A DNA stretch of 64,000 nucleotides, taken from Amycolatopsis acididurans (GTDB lineage Bacteria > Actinomycetota > Actinomycetes > Mycobacteriales > Pseudonocardiaceae). This document shows, one piece after another, positions 8,630 to 16,831 of this stretch (positions within the stretch are counted from its first letter, which is position 1; every line of letters begins with the position of its first letter). The DNA lies in the NCBI RefSeq assembly GCF_012328925.1, contig NZ_JAAXLS010000019.1, positions 62,001 to 126,000 of the forward strand, in the 5' to 3' direction. Made by a program: the position numbers and the translations under genes. The notes below the pieces were generated by a model. The model did not search any database. It saw nothing but the letters and a program-made list of their open reading frames with translations, and had not been told where the DNA came from.

Positions 8630-8811
8630 TTCAGCCTCCTTGAAACCGGGGTCTGGCCGCCGGAAGTCGTCACTGACGGAGGAGAGTGTGTTGGGCATCG
8701 CAGGTAACTTCTGTCTCATTGTGAGACCGCGGTAACCCGGGGCAGCCGTCACGATGGCTGTCGCGGGCCAATGAGCGCACCGAACAGCGCGTGACGTCAA
8801 AGGAGACGGTG
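8630..8811. promoter_or_regulatory. Divergent control region between monooxygenase operon and activator, with a palindrome
   Basis: 182-bp gap between divergent starts. It holds a perfect palindrome GTCTCA-TTG-TGAGAC at 8713-8727, about 84 bp upstream of prmA and 85 bp upstream of the activator gene. This is a plausible binding site for the neighbouring activator, but no experimental consensus is assumed. The prmA ribosome binding site AAGGAGG is at its left end and the activator AAAGGAG at its right end. I could not assign -35/-10 boxes with confidence. Confidence 0.5.
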
Positions 8812-10596
8812 GTGACGCAAGGACACCGGTCCAACTCGCCGATCAGCGTCCTGCGGGAGAAGTTTCTCTCGCGCCCCCTGCCCGAACTCCCCGGCGTGCG
8901 GGATATCATCTCCGCGTCCTGGCGCCGCGCGCTCGAACACCGGGTCGACACCGACCAGCCCGCCCCCGTCTTCGTCGCCGACCCCGACGGCGAAAGTCTC
9001 CTGGTCCGCAGCGCAAAACCGGTGCTGGACAACCTCGCCTCGGAGCTCGGCGACCATCCGGTCGCCATCCTGCTCACCGACGCGGACGGGCTCGTGGTCA
9101 GCAGGACCACCGTCGATCGCAGCCTCAACAGCGGCCTGGACCGGATCCTGCTCGCACCCGGCTACAGCTACGCCGAGAGCTCCATCGGAACCAACGGGAT
9201 CGGCACGACGCTGGAATGCCAGCAGCCGGTGCTGGTGTCCGGATTCGAGCATTTCAACAGCGGTCTCGCCCAGTTCGAATGCGCGGGTGCGCCCATCCAT
9301 CACCCGGTCCGCGGTCACCTGGTCGGCGTACTCGATCTGACGTCCTGGTCGGGTACCCCCGGCCCGCTGCTGCTGACGCTGGCGCGCCGCACGGCCAAGC
9401 AGATCGAGGAGGCGATGCTCGCCGGCGTGGGCGCCCGCGAGCTGGCGTTGCTGCGCGAGTATCTCGCCGCCTGCCAGCGGGGATCGGGCGCGATACTGGC
9501 GGTCAACGAGGACGTGGTCATGGTCAACAACCACGCCCAGGAGCTCTACGACGTTGCCGACCGCTCGGCCCTGATCGCGCACAGCGGCGATGTCGCGGGA
9601 GCGGCCAAACCGGTCACCGTACTGGCCGATCTTCCTTCCGGGATGGTCGCCCGGCTGGAGTACCGGCCCGTGTACAGCGGGTCGACGCTGGCCGGCGGGT
9701 TGTTCCGGGTGAAGAACCAGGCCGCGTCGCGGCGCACGGCCGCGCAACCCGAGCTGAGCCTGCCCGGGGTGGTCGGTGGCACCCCGGGCTGGCGGCAGAC
9801 CTGCGCCGCCGCGGAGGCGAGCTTCACCGCCGGGAGCTGGCTGGTGCTCACCGGCGAACGCGGCACCGGGAAGACCGCGCTGGCCACGGCCGTGGCACGC
9901 CACCGCGCGCCGAGCGGCCCGCTGGTCGTGCGGGACTGTGAGGGCGTCGACGACTACGAGGAGTGGGCGGCAGCGCTGGACGACGAGGTCGCCGGGGGCC
10001 ACTCGCCCGCCGTCATCCTCCGCCACGCCGACACCCTCGGCACCGAGGGTATGCGGCGGCTCACCGACCTGTTCACGATGTGGCAGGGCGCGCCTCCCGC
10101 GCACGCCCCGGTGTGGGTGGCCGTCACCCTCAGCGACGTCTCGCGTGATCCGGATGCCGCCGGATGGCTGATGCCGTTCTTCGCCCACACCGTCGAGGTA
10201 CCGCCGCTGCGGCACCGGATCGAAGACGTGCGCCGCCTGGTGCCGCATCTGCTGGCCCGGCACGCGAAAAGCCGCGATCTGGAGCCGTCGGACGCGTGCC
10301 TGCGCCAGCTCATGCGGCTGCCGTGGCCGGGCAACATCCGGCAGCTCGACCGGATGCTGGCCGAGGTCTCGCGACGCCACCGCTCGGGCAAGATCGAGGT
10401 GACCGACCTGCCCGCGGAATGCCGGACGGTCATGCGCCGCCAGCTCACCCAGCTCGAATCGATCGAACGCGACGCCATCGTGCGCAGCCTCGCGGCCAAC
10501 CACGGCAACAAGGAACGGGCCGCCGCCGATCTCGGCATGTCCCGCGCCACGATCTACCGCAAGATCCGGGCCTTCGGCATCGTCCCAGGCCCGTGA
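8812..10596 (+). CDS. mimR: AcoR/MimR-type GAF-AAA-Fis transcriptional activator, degenerate sigma54-type
   Basis: 594-aa activator. Residues about 60-220 form a GAF-like sensory region (SYAESSIGTNGIGTTLE, GAPIHHPVRGHLVGVLDL). An AAA+ region follows with Walker A GERGTGKT near residue 348 and a weak Walker B (SPAVILRHAD). The C-terminus has a Fis-type helix-turn-helix (NHGNKERAAADLGMSRATIYRKIRAFGI). The GAFTGA loop that contacts sigma54 is absent, as expected for actinobacteria, which lack sigma54. Divergent to the monooxygenase operon, it is the likely counterpart of mycobacterial MimR. Start GTG 8812 has AAAGGAG at optimal spacing; GTGs at 8809 and 8791 are alternatives. Confidence 0.88.
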   Translation: MTQGHRSNSPISVLREKFLSRPLPELPGVRDIISASWRRALEHRVDTDQPAPVFVADPDGESLLVRSAKPVLDNLASELGDHPVAILLTDADGLVVSRTTVDRSLNSGLDRILLAPGYSYAESSIGTNGIGTTLECQQPVLVSGFEHFNSGLAQFECAGAPIHHPVRGHLVGVLDLTSWSGTPGPLLLTLARRTAKQIEEAMLAGVGARELALLREYLAACQRGSGAILAVNEDVVMVNNHAQELYDVADRSALIAHSGDVAGAAKPVTVLADLPSGMVARLEYRPVYSGSTLAGGLFRVKNQAASRRTAAQPELSLPGVVGGTPGWRQTCAAAEASFTAGSWLVLTGERGTGKTALATAVARHRAPSGPLVVRDCEGVDDYEEWAAALDDEVAGGHSPAVILRHADTLGTEGMRRLTDLFTMWQGAPPAHAPVWVAVTLSDVSRDPDAAGWLMPFFAHTVEVPPLRHRIEDVRRLVPHLLARHAKSRDLEPSDACLRQLMRLPWPGNIRQLDRMLAEVSRRHRSGKIEVTDLPAECRTVMRRQLTQLESIERDAIVRSLAANHGNKERAAADLGMSRATIYRKIRAFGIVPGP

Positions 10597-10597
10597 C

Positions 10598-13500
10598 CTA
10601 CCCGGCGCAGCCGAGCGCCCTGGACAGCACCTCGCGGGTGTCGGCGGGGTCGATGACGTCGTCGATCTCGCCGACGGTCGCGACGCTGAGCGCCTTGCCG
10701 CGTTCGTAGTAGCCGGCCAGCAGTTCCTCGTACCGGTCCCGGCGCGCCCGCGGATCGGCGATGGCGTCGAGTTCCTTGCGGTAGCCCAGCCGGACCGCGC
10801 CTTCCAGGCCCATGCCGCCGAACTCGCCGGTCGGCCAGGCCACGGTCAGCGCGGTCGAGAGCAGGTCACCACCGGTCATGGCCATGGCGCCGAGGCCGTA
10901 GCCCTTGCGCAGCACCACCGCGACCAGCGGCGTGGACAGCCGCGCCCCGGCCACGAACATCTCCCCGAACCGGCGGACGGTGGCGGTGCGTTCGGCCTCC
11001 GGGCCGACCATGAACCCCGGGGTGTCCACAAGCGACACCACGGGCAGGCCGCGCTCGTCGCAGATCCGCAGGAACCGGGTCGCCTTGTCGGCGGCGTCGC
11101 CGTCGATCGCGCCGCCGAGGTGGCCGGGATCGTTCGCCAGCACGCCGACCGGCCTGCCGGCCAGCCGCGCGAAGGCCGTGACGATCCCGGTGCCGAAGGC
11201 CGCCCGGACCTCCAGCAGGCTGCCGCTGTCGAACAACGTCTCCAGCACGGGCCGGATGTCATAGACCCGCACCCGGTTCTCCGGGACGAGGTGCCGCAGC
11301 GTGCGCTGGTCCGCGCAGGCGACGTCCCCGGCGGCCACCCCGGTCACCGTGCGCAGGTAGGCACGTGCCGTCGCGACGGCGGCGGCCTCGTCCGGGACCA
11401 GCACGTCGACCACGCCGTTGGGCACCTGCACCGACATCGGCCCGACGTCCTGTGGCGCGACCACGCCGAGCCCGGCGCCCTCGATCATCGCGGGTCCGGA
11501 CATGCCGAGGCTGCTGCCTTCGGTGGCGATGATCAGATCGCACGACGCGGCCAGCGCGGCGTTGCCCGCGAAGCAGTAGCCCGCGACGATCGCGACGGTC
11601 GGCACCTTGCCCGCCAGTTCGGCCATGAGCCGGAAGGTGGGCACGTCGAGCTGGGCGACCGCGGAGGTGTCGGTGTCGCCGGGCCGTCCGCCGCCGCCCT
11701 CGGCGAAGACCACGACCGGCAGCGCCTGGCGCTGCGCGAGCCGCAGCAGCCGGTCGGTCTTGCGGTGGTTGTGCACGCCCTGGGTCCCGGCGAGCACGGT
11801 GTAGTCGTAGGCCAGCACCGCCACGGGCACCCCGTCGACGGTCGCGGTGCCGGTGAGCAGCCCGTCGGCGGGGGTCGCGGCGATCAGGTCGTCCAGCGCG
11901 CGGCGGCGGCGCTGGGCGGCGACCACGAACCCGCCGTACTCGGTGAAGCTGCCGGGGTCTACGAGGTCGGCGACGTTCTCGCGGGCGGTGCGCAGTCCCT
12001 TGCCGCGCCTGCGTTCGACGGCGGCGGGCCGCGCCTCGTCCAGTGTGATCCGCTTGCGCTCGTGGACCTCGGCGAGATCGGGCCGGACGTGGGCGGGGTC
12101 GATGTCGGCCACCACGGCGTCGTGCCCGGCGCCCTCGCCGTCACCGGCGAGGATCAGCAGCGGCGCCCCGGCGGTGACCGCGTCTCCGGTCGCGACCAGT
12201 ACCTCCTCGACGATGCCCGCCCGGTCGGCGCGGACCACGTGCTCCATCTTCATCGCTTCGAGGACCAGTAGTTCGGCGCCCGCGGCGACCTGCGCGCCGG
12301 GAGTCACCGCGAGCTGCACGACCACGCCCGGCTGGGGTGCGGACACGGCGTTCGCGTCCCCGTCCGCGATCTCCGGTGCGGGGTCGGGCTCGCCGGCGAG
12401 CTCCGCGGTCCGCGCGTCGACGTAGGCCGTGTCGATGCCACCGGTGGTCAGCGCCGGTTCGGCCAGCAGCGCACGCAGCAGCCCGCGGTTGGTCGGAACG
12501 CCGGCGAGGTCGAATTCGGCCAGTGCGCGCGAGGCCCGTGCGGCGATCGAGGCCGCGTCGCCGTGGACGATCACCTTCGCCAGCAGGGAGTCGTAGCGCG
12601 GGCTCATCGCGTAGCCGGTGTAGCCGTGGGTGTCGACGCGGATGCCACGCCCGGTCGGCGGCTGGAAGCGGGTGAGCGTGCCCGCGCCGGGCACGACCGT
12701 GCCGTCGGCCCGCACCGTCTCGGCGTTGACCCGGGCCTGCAGCGCGGTGCCGCGGCTCGGCACGCCACGGTCGATGCCGAGCTCGGCCAGCGTGCGCCCG
12801 GCGGCGAGCCCGAGACCGATCTCGACCAGGTCCAGGCCGGTCACCTCCTCGGTGACCGTGTGCTCGACCTGCAGCCGCGGATTGACTTCGAGGAACACGA
12901 AATCCTTGCCCGACACCAGGAACTCGACGGTCGCGAGCCCGAGGTAGTCCCCCACCAGATCCGTCGCCGCACGGTGCAGCGCCGCCCGCAGCGCGTCCGG
13001 CAACGCGGGCGCCGGGGCGATCTCGATGAGCTTCTGCCTGCGCCGCTGGGCACTGCAGTCCCGGTCGCCCAGCGCGACCACCCGCGCCCCGTCGCCCGCG
13101 ACCTGCACCTCGATGTGCCGGGCGCCGGTGAGCAACCGCTCGACGTAGACGGTGCCGTCGCCGAAGGCCGACGCCGCCTCGGAAGCGCAGCGGCGCAACG
13201 CCTCGTCCAGCTCCGCGGGATCGGTCACCGGGCGCATGCCGCGGCCACCGCCGCCCGCGCGCGCCTTGACCATCACCGCCCCGCCCGGTCCGAGGCTTTC
13301 CAGGAACCGGTGGGCCTCCGCCGCGGGTGCCCCGGCGGGCACCGGAACTCCGGCCTCCTCGGCCCGCGCCCGCGCCGCCGTCTTGTCCCCGAACAGGGCC
13401 AGCGTCTCGGGCGAGGGCCCGACGAACGTCACACCCGCCTCTGCGCAGCGCCGCGCGAGCGCGGGATTCTCCGACAGGAAGCCGTAACCGGGGTGCAGCG

Positions 13501-13723
13501 TGTCGCATCCGGTCTTCACCGCGGCCCCGACGACCGCCTCGGCATCGAGGTAGGCGGCAGGCCCCTCCCCGGGCAGCTCGACCGCCTCGTCCGCGCGCCG
13601 GACGTGCGCCGACTCGGCGTCGTCGGCCGGATGGACGGCCACGGTCCGCAGCCCGAGCGCGGCGGCCGTCGCCATGATGCGGACGGCGATCTCGCCCCGG
13701 TTGGCGACCAGCAGTGACGTCAC
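10598..13723 (-). CDS. Single-chain biotin-dependent acyl-CoA carboxylase (BC-BCCP-CT)
   Basis: 1041-aa multidomain enzyme carboxylating an acyl-CoA. Biotin carboxylase spans about residues 1-440 (LLVANRGEIAVRI, ATP loop KARAGGGGRGMR, EVNPRLQVEHTVTEE). The biotin carrier domain follows, with the lysine of EAMKMEH near residue 492. Carboxyltransferase occupies about 530-1041 with two crotonase-like halves (CFAGNAALAASCD; LVDTPGFMVGPEAE). This layout resembles the single-chain long-chain acyl-CoA carboxylases described from mycobacteria. GTG start overlaps the ligase stop as GTGA. The substrate is unknown; the ligase upstream suggests it carboxylates the CoA ester that ligase makes. Confidence 0.9.
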   Translation of the reverse strand: MTSLLVANRGEIAVRIMATAAALGLRTVAVHPADDAESAHVRRADEAVELPGEGPAAYLDAEAVVGAAVKTGCDTLHPGYGFLSENPALARRCAEAGVTFVGPSPETLALFGDKTAARARAEEAGVPVPAGAPAAEAHRFLESLGPGGAVMVKARAGGGGRGMRPVTDPAELDEALRRCASEAASAFGDGTVYVERLLTGARHIEVQVAGDGARVVALGDRDCSAQRRRQKLIEIAPAPALPDALRAALHRAATDLVGDYLGLATVEFLVSGKDFVFLEVNPRLQVEHTVTEEVTGLDLVEIGLGLAAGRTLAELGIDRGVPSRGTALQARVNAETVRADGTVVPGAGTLTRFQPPTGRGIRVDTHGYTGYAMSPRYDSLLAKVIVHGDAASIAARASRALAEFDLAGVPTNRGLLRALLAEPALTTGGIDTAYVDARTAELAGEPDPAPEIADGDANAVSAPQPGVVVQLAVTPGAQVAAGAELLVLEAMKMEHVVRADRAGIVEEVLVATGDAVTAGAPLLILAGDGEGAGHDAVVADIDPAHVRPDLAEVHERKRITLDEARPAAVERRRGKGLRTARENVADLVDPGSFTEYGGFVVAAQRRRRALDDLIAATPADGLLTGTATVDGVPVAVLAYDYTVLAGTQGVHNHRKTDRLLRLAQRQALPVVVFAEGGGGRPGDTDTSAVAQLDVPTFRLMAELAGKVPTVAIVAGYCFAGNAALAASCDLIIATEGSSLGMSGPAMIEGAGLGVVAPQDVGPMSVQVPNGVVDVLVPDEAAAVATARAYLRTVTGVAAGDVACADQRTLRHLVPENRVRVYDIRPVLETLFDSGSLLEVRAAFGTGIVTAFARLAGRPVGVLANDPGHLGGAIDGDAADKATRFLRICDERGLPVVSLVDTPGFMVGPEAERTATVRRFGEMFVAGARLSTPLVAVVLRKGYGLGAMAMTGGDLLSTALTVAWPTGEFGGMGLEGAVRLGYRKELDAIADPRARRDRYEELLAGYYERGKALSVATVGEIDDVIDPADTREVLSRALGCAG

Positions 13724-15318
13724 CGGTTCTCCCTTCGCAGCACGATCCCGGCCGCTTCGCGGTCCCAGACTCCTTCGTGCACACCGGCCTCGCGCAGCAC
13801 GTGCTTGTGCACCTTCTGAGTGGGCGTCTTCGGCAGTTCCGCGGCGAACTCCAGGTAGCGCGGCACCATGAAATACGGCATCCGGTCGATGAGGTAGCGG
13901 GTCAGCTCCTCCGGATCCACGGTCACGCCCTCGCGTGGCACCACGACCGCCTTGATCTCGTCCTCGGTGAGGGCGGAGGGCACGGCGACGACCGCGCTCT
14001 CGTACACCCCGGGATGGCTGTTGATCACGCTCTCCACCTCGAAGCTGGAGATGTTCTCGCCGCGGCGGCGCAGCGCGTCCTTCATCCGGTCGCTGAAGAA
14101 GAACCGGCCTTCGGCGTCGGCGCGGAAGGCGTCACCGGTGTGCACCCAGCCTTCGACGAGCGTCTCGGCGGTCTTGTCCGGCAGGTTGTGGTAGCCGCGC
14201 ATCACCGTCAGCGGCTCGTCCGGGCGCACCCACAGCTCGCCGATCTCACCGGTCGGCACGTCCTTGCCCGCGGAGTCGACCAGCCGCAAGGTGTAGCCGG
14301 GGCGCGGGAAGCCGCATTCGCCGCCGACGATCGTCTCCGGCGGCCCGTTGAGCACCACGCCGATCTCGCTCATGCCGTACACGGAGGCGACCTGCACGCC
14401 GAACCGGCGGCGGAAACCCTCGACGTCGCTGGCCAGCGGCGCCATCACCGCCAGCTCCAGTGGATTGTCGGCGTCGTCGGGCTGCGGCGCCCGCTGCTGA
14501 AGCAGTTCGGCCATCGCGCCGAGCGTGACGGTGACGGTGATGCCGTGCTCGCGCACCGTCGGCCAGAACCGGCTCACGGAGAAGCCGGGCTCGACCACGC
14601 AGCGGGACTCGTGGATCAGCGCCTGGTACACGCCGTACCACTGGCCGGCGAGGTGGAACAGCGGCAGCGTGACGAGGATCCGGTCGCCCGCACGCGGCCG
14701 CTCCTGGTCCTCGCGGGAGGCGTAGGTGTAGGCGTGCGCGTGCGAGACCAGCACGCCCTTCGACGCCCCGGTGGTGCCCGAGGTGTACATGTAGGCCATC
14801 AGGTCGGCGGGGTCGATGCGCTGGGGCGCCACGGGATTCGCGTTGGCGAGCTCGTCGAACCCGATCACCTGGAAGCGTCCGCGCAGCTCGTCGGCCGCCG
14901 CGGGATCGCCGTGTACGACGACGGTGCGCAAGGCGGTGAGTTCGCCCGCGATGCGGGCGACGCGCTCGACCTGCCCGGCCTCCACGACGAGCGCGAGCGC
15001 GCCGGAGTCGTTGAGGATGTGGCTCAGGAAGCTGCCCTTGTAGGCGGAGTTGACCGGCACCTCGACCATCCCGCCGAGTGCGGTGCCGGTCCAGGCGTGC
15101 ACCGCGTCGAGCGAGTTGTCCAGCAGCAGCGCGACCGGCTGCTGCCGTTCGATGCCGAGGCCGGTGAGCCCGCCCGCGATGCGCAGCGAGCGTGCGTGGC
15201 TTTCGGCGAAGGTGTAGTCGCCGTCCGGTCCGATCTGGGCGAGTTCGTCCGGTATGAACTCCAGCACCCGCTCGTAGACCGCGCTGATCGTCCGACGCTG
15301 GACATCAGGTAATCCCAT
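13720..15318 (-). CDS. AMP-dependent acyl-CoA synthetase/ligase
   Basis: 532-aa ANL-superfamily ligase that activates a carboxylic acid with ATP and CoA. The ATP loop YTSGTTGASKGV lies near residue 178, the A5-type motif appears as VYGMSEIG, followed by GWVHTGDAFRADAEGRFFFSDRMKD, RRRGENISSFEVE and the terminal adenylation lysine in PKTPTQKVHKH. First gene of a two-gene operon with the single-chain carboxylase, translationally coupled by GTGA. It starts at the ATG 42 bp from the divergent TetR gene. The acid substrate cannot be read from the sequence. Confidence 0.9.
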   Translation of the reverse strand: MGLPDVQRRTISAVYERVLEFIPDELAQIGPDGDYTFAESHARSLRIAGGLTGLGIERQQPVALLLDNSLDAVHAWTGTALGGMVEVPVNSAYKGSFLSHILNDSGALALVVEAGQVERVARIAGELTALRTVVVHGDPAAADELRGRFQVIGFDELANANPVAPQRIDPADLMAYMYTSGTTGASKGVLVSHAHAYTYASREDQERPRAGDRILVTLPLFHLAGQWYGVYQALIHESRCVVEPGFSVSRFWPTVREHGITVTVTLGAMAELLQQRAPQPDDADNPLELAVMAPLASDVEGFRRRFGVQVASVYGMSEIGVVLNGPPETIVGGECGFPRPGYTLRLVDSAGKDVPTGEIGELWVRPDEPLTVMRGYHNLPDKTAETLVEGWVHTGDAFRADAEGRFFFSDRMKDALRRRGENISSFEVESVINSHPGVYESAVVAVPSALTEDEIKAVVVPREGVTVDPEELTRYLIDRMPYFMVPRYLEFAAELPKTPTQKVHKHVLREAGVHEGVWDREAAGIVLRRENR

Positions 15319-15323
15319 GGCGT

Positions 15324-15349
15324 GCTACTTTACATTGCTGTCAAGTAGC
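15324..15349. promoter_or_regulatory. Palindromic operator between acyl-CoA ligase and TetR genes
   Basis: Imperfect 26-bp palindrome with perfect 7-bp outer arms GCTACTT (15324-15330) and AAGTAGC (15343-15349), plus an inner matching ACA/TGT. It fills most of the 42-bp gap between divergent starts, the usual place and shape of a TetR operator. I infer that the TetR protein represses both its own gene and the ligase-carboxylase operon. Confidence 0.7.
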
Positions 15350-15360
15350 GGGAGGTGGTC

Positions 15361-15954
15361 ATGCGCGGCATCGGCGGCCGGGCGCTCGCGGAGTCCGAGA
15401 AGCGAAGCCTGCTGCTCGACTCGGCCGAGCGCACGTTCTGCAGGCTCGGCTTCACGCGCACGACCATCGGCGCCCTCGCGGACGACGCGGGCATCACCCG
15501 CCCGACCGTCTACTCCTACTTCCCGTCCAAAGAGGACGTCTTCCGCGCCCTCGCCGAACGGGTGCGCGACGAATTCCTCGCCCTGCAGGAGAACATCGAC
15601 ACGACCTCGCCCCGCGACACCGGCCGGGTCGGCATCGTCGCGTACCTGCACGCCTACGTCCGCCACCGCGGCATGCTCACCGTGATCCACCACCAGGCGC
15701 TGTCCGACCCGGAGATGCGTGCACTGCACGACGAGATCCACGAACGCCCGACCCGCAGACACGCACGTTTCCTGACCCGGCTCGAGGCGCGGGGCGAGGC
15801 GTCACTCGCCGTGCCCGCGCGGGCGCTGGCGGAGATGGTGACCGGCATCGCGATGCGCTTCGCCGACCTCGCCACCGCCGACCCGGCCCGGCTGGACGAA
15901 CTGACCGCCGAACTCGTCGCGGCCTACGAACGCCTCACCGGCCTGCACACGTGA
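15361..15954 (+). CDS. TetR/AcrR-family repressor of the ligase-carboxylase operon
   Basis: 197-aa TetR-family regulator. The N-terminal helix-turn-helix reads RTFCRLGFTRTTIGALADDAGITRPTVYSYFPSKEDVFRAL in family-typical form (residues about 20-60). The C-terminal ligand domain is helical and unassigned. Start ATG 15361 is preceded by GGGAGG; a GTG six bases upstream overlaps that site and is less likely. It is divergent from the acyl-CoA ligase with a palindrome in the gap, so an acyl-CoA or related ligand is a reasonable guess. Confidence 0.88.
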   Translation: MRGIGGRALAESEKRSLLLDSAERTFCRLGFTRTTIGALADDAGITRPTVYSYFPSKEDVFRALAERVRDEFLALQENIDTTSPRDTGRVGIVAYLHAYVRHRGMLTVIHHQALSDPEMRALHDEIHERPTRRHARFLTRLEARGEASLAVPARALAEMVTGIAMRFADLATADPARLDELTAELVAAYERLTGLHT

Positions 15955-16033
15955 TGCGGACGGGCGATGCACGTTGGCGCCGCCGCGCACAAGCCTTAGC
16001 CTGAAAAAGGGGTCGCGGCGGAGGTGCCAGTCG

Positions 16034-16831
16034 ATGAGCGAGGGAAACGACGCGGTGCTCGCCAGTGGTATGGCCTGCCTGCGGATCGGTGCCGGACGGC
16101 CGTTGGTCATGCTGCCCGGCCTGACCGCACACCACGACCTGCCCCGGGGCATGGACCGCGGCTTCCAGCGCGCGCAGTGCTCGCCGCTGGCCCGGAACCG
16201 GGAGGTGTGGTGGCTCAACCGGCGTGCCGGCCTGCCACCGGGCACGACGATGGCCGATCTCGCCGGTGACTACGCCGCCGCGCTGCGGCAGCAGTTCGGC
16301 GAGCCCGTCGACGTTCTCGGCGTGTCCACCGGCGGAAGTGTCGCGCTGCAACTGGCGGCCGACCATCCCGAAACCGTGGCACGGCTGGTGATCGTCTCCG
16401 CCGCCTACCGGCTCGGTCCCTACGGCCGCGCCTGCCAGCGTGAGACCGCGAGGTGGTTGCGGGCGGGGTCGACCCGGCGCGCCTCGGCCGCGATGATGTC
16501 CATCCTGGGTGCGCACGCCACGACCCGCCGCTTCATGCGCATCCTCGGCTGGCTGCTCGGACCGGTCATGCTCGGCCGCGCCGGCACCGACCTGCTTGCC
16601 ACGATCGACGCCGAGGACGCCTTCGACCTGCACGACCGCCTGGCGGGGATCACCGCACCCACGCTCGTCATCGGTGGTGGCCGGGATGCCTGCTACGGCC
16701 GCGAACTGTTCGAGCAGACCGCCGCGCTCATCCCGGGCGGTGCGGCGCTGATCCTTCCCCGGCACGGGCACCTCGGCGTGCAGAACCGCCGGATCGCGCG
16801 AGAGGTTCTGGAGTTTCTCGCCCGGCCCTGA
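16034..16831 (+). CDS. Alpha/beta-fold hydrolase
   Basis: 265-aa alpha/beta hydrolase. The oxyanion segment is VMLPGLTAHHD, the nucleophile elbow GVSTGGS supplies the catalytic Ser, the acid is probably the Asp of GGGRDACYG, and the His lies in PRHGHLG near the C-terminus. ATG start has CGGAGG nine bases upstream. The last 104 bp overlap, in antisense, the 3' end of the P-type ATPase gene. Substrate unknown. Confidence 0.82.
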   Translation: MSEGNDAVLASGMACLRIGAGRPLVMLPGLTAHHDLPRGMDRGFQRAQCSPLARNREVWWLNRRAGLPPGTTMADLAGDYAAALRQQFGEPVDVLGVSTGGSVALQLAADHPETVARLVIVSAAYRLGPYGRACQRETARWLRAGSTRRASAAMMSILGAHATTRRFMRILGWLLGPVMLGRAGTDLLATIDAEDAFDLHDRLAGITAPTLVIGGGRDACYGRELFEQTAALIPGGAALILPRHGHLGVQNRRIAREVLEFLARP

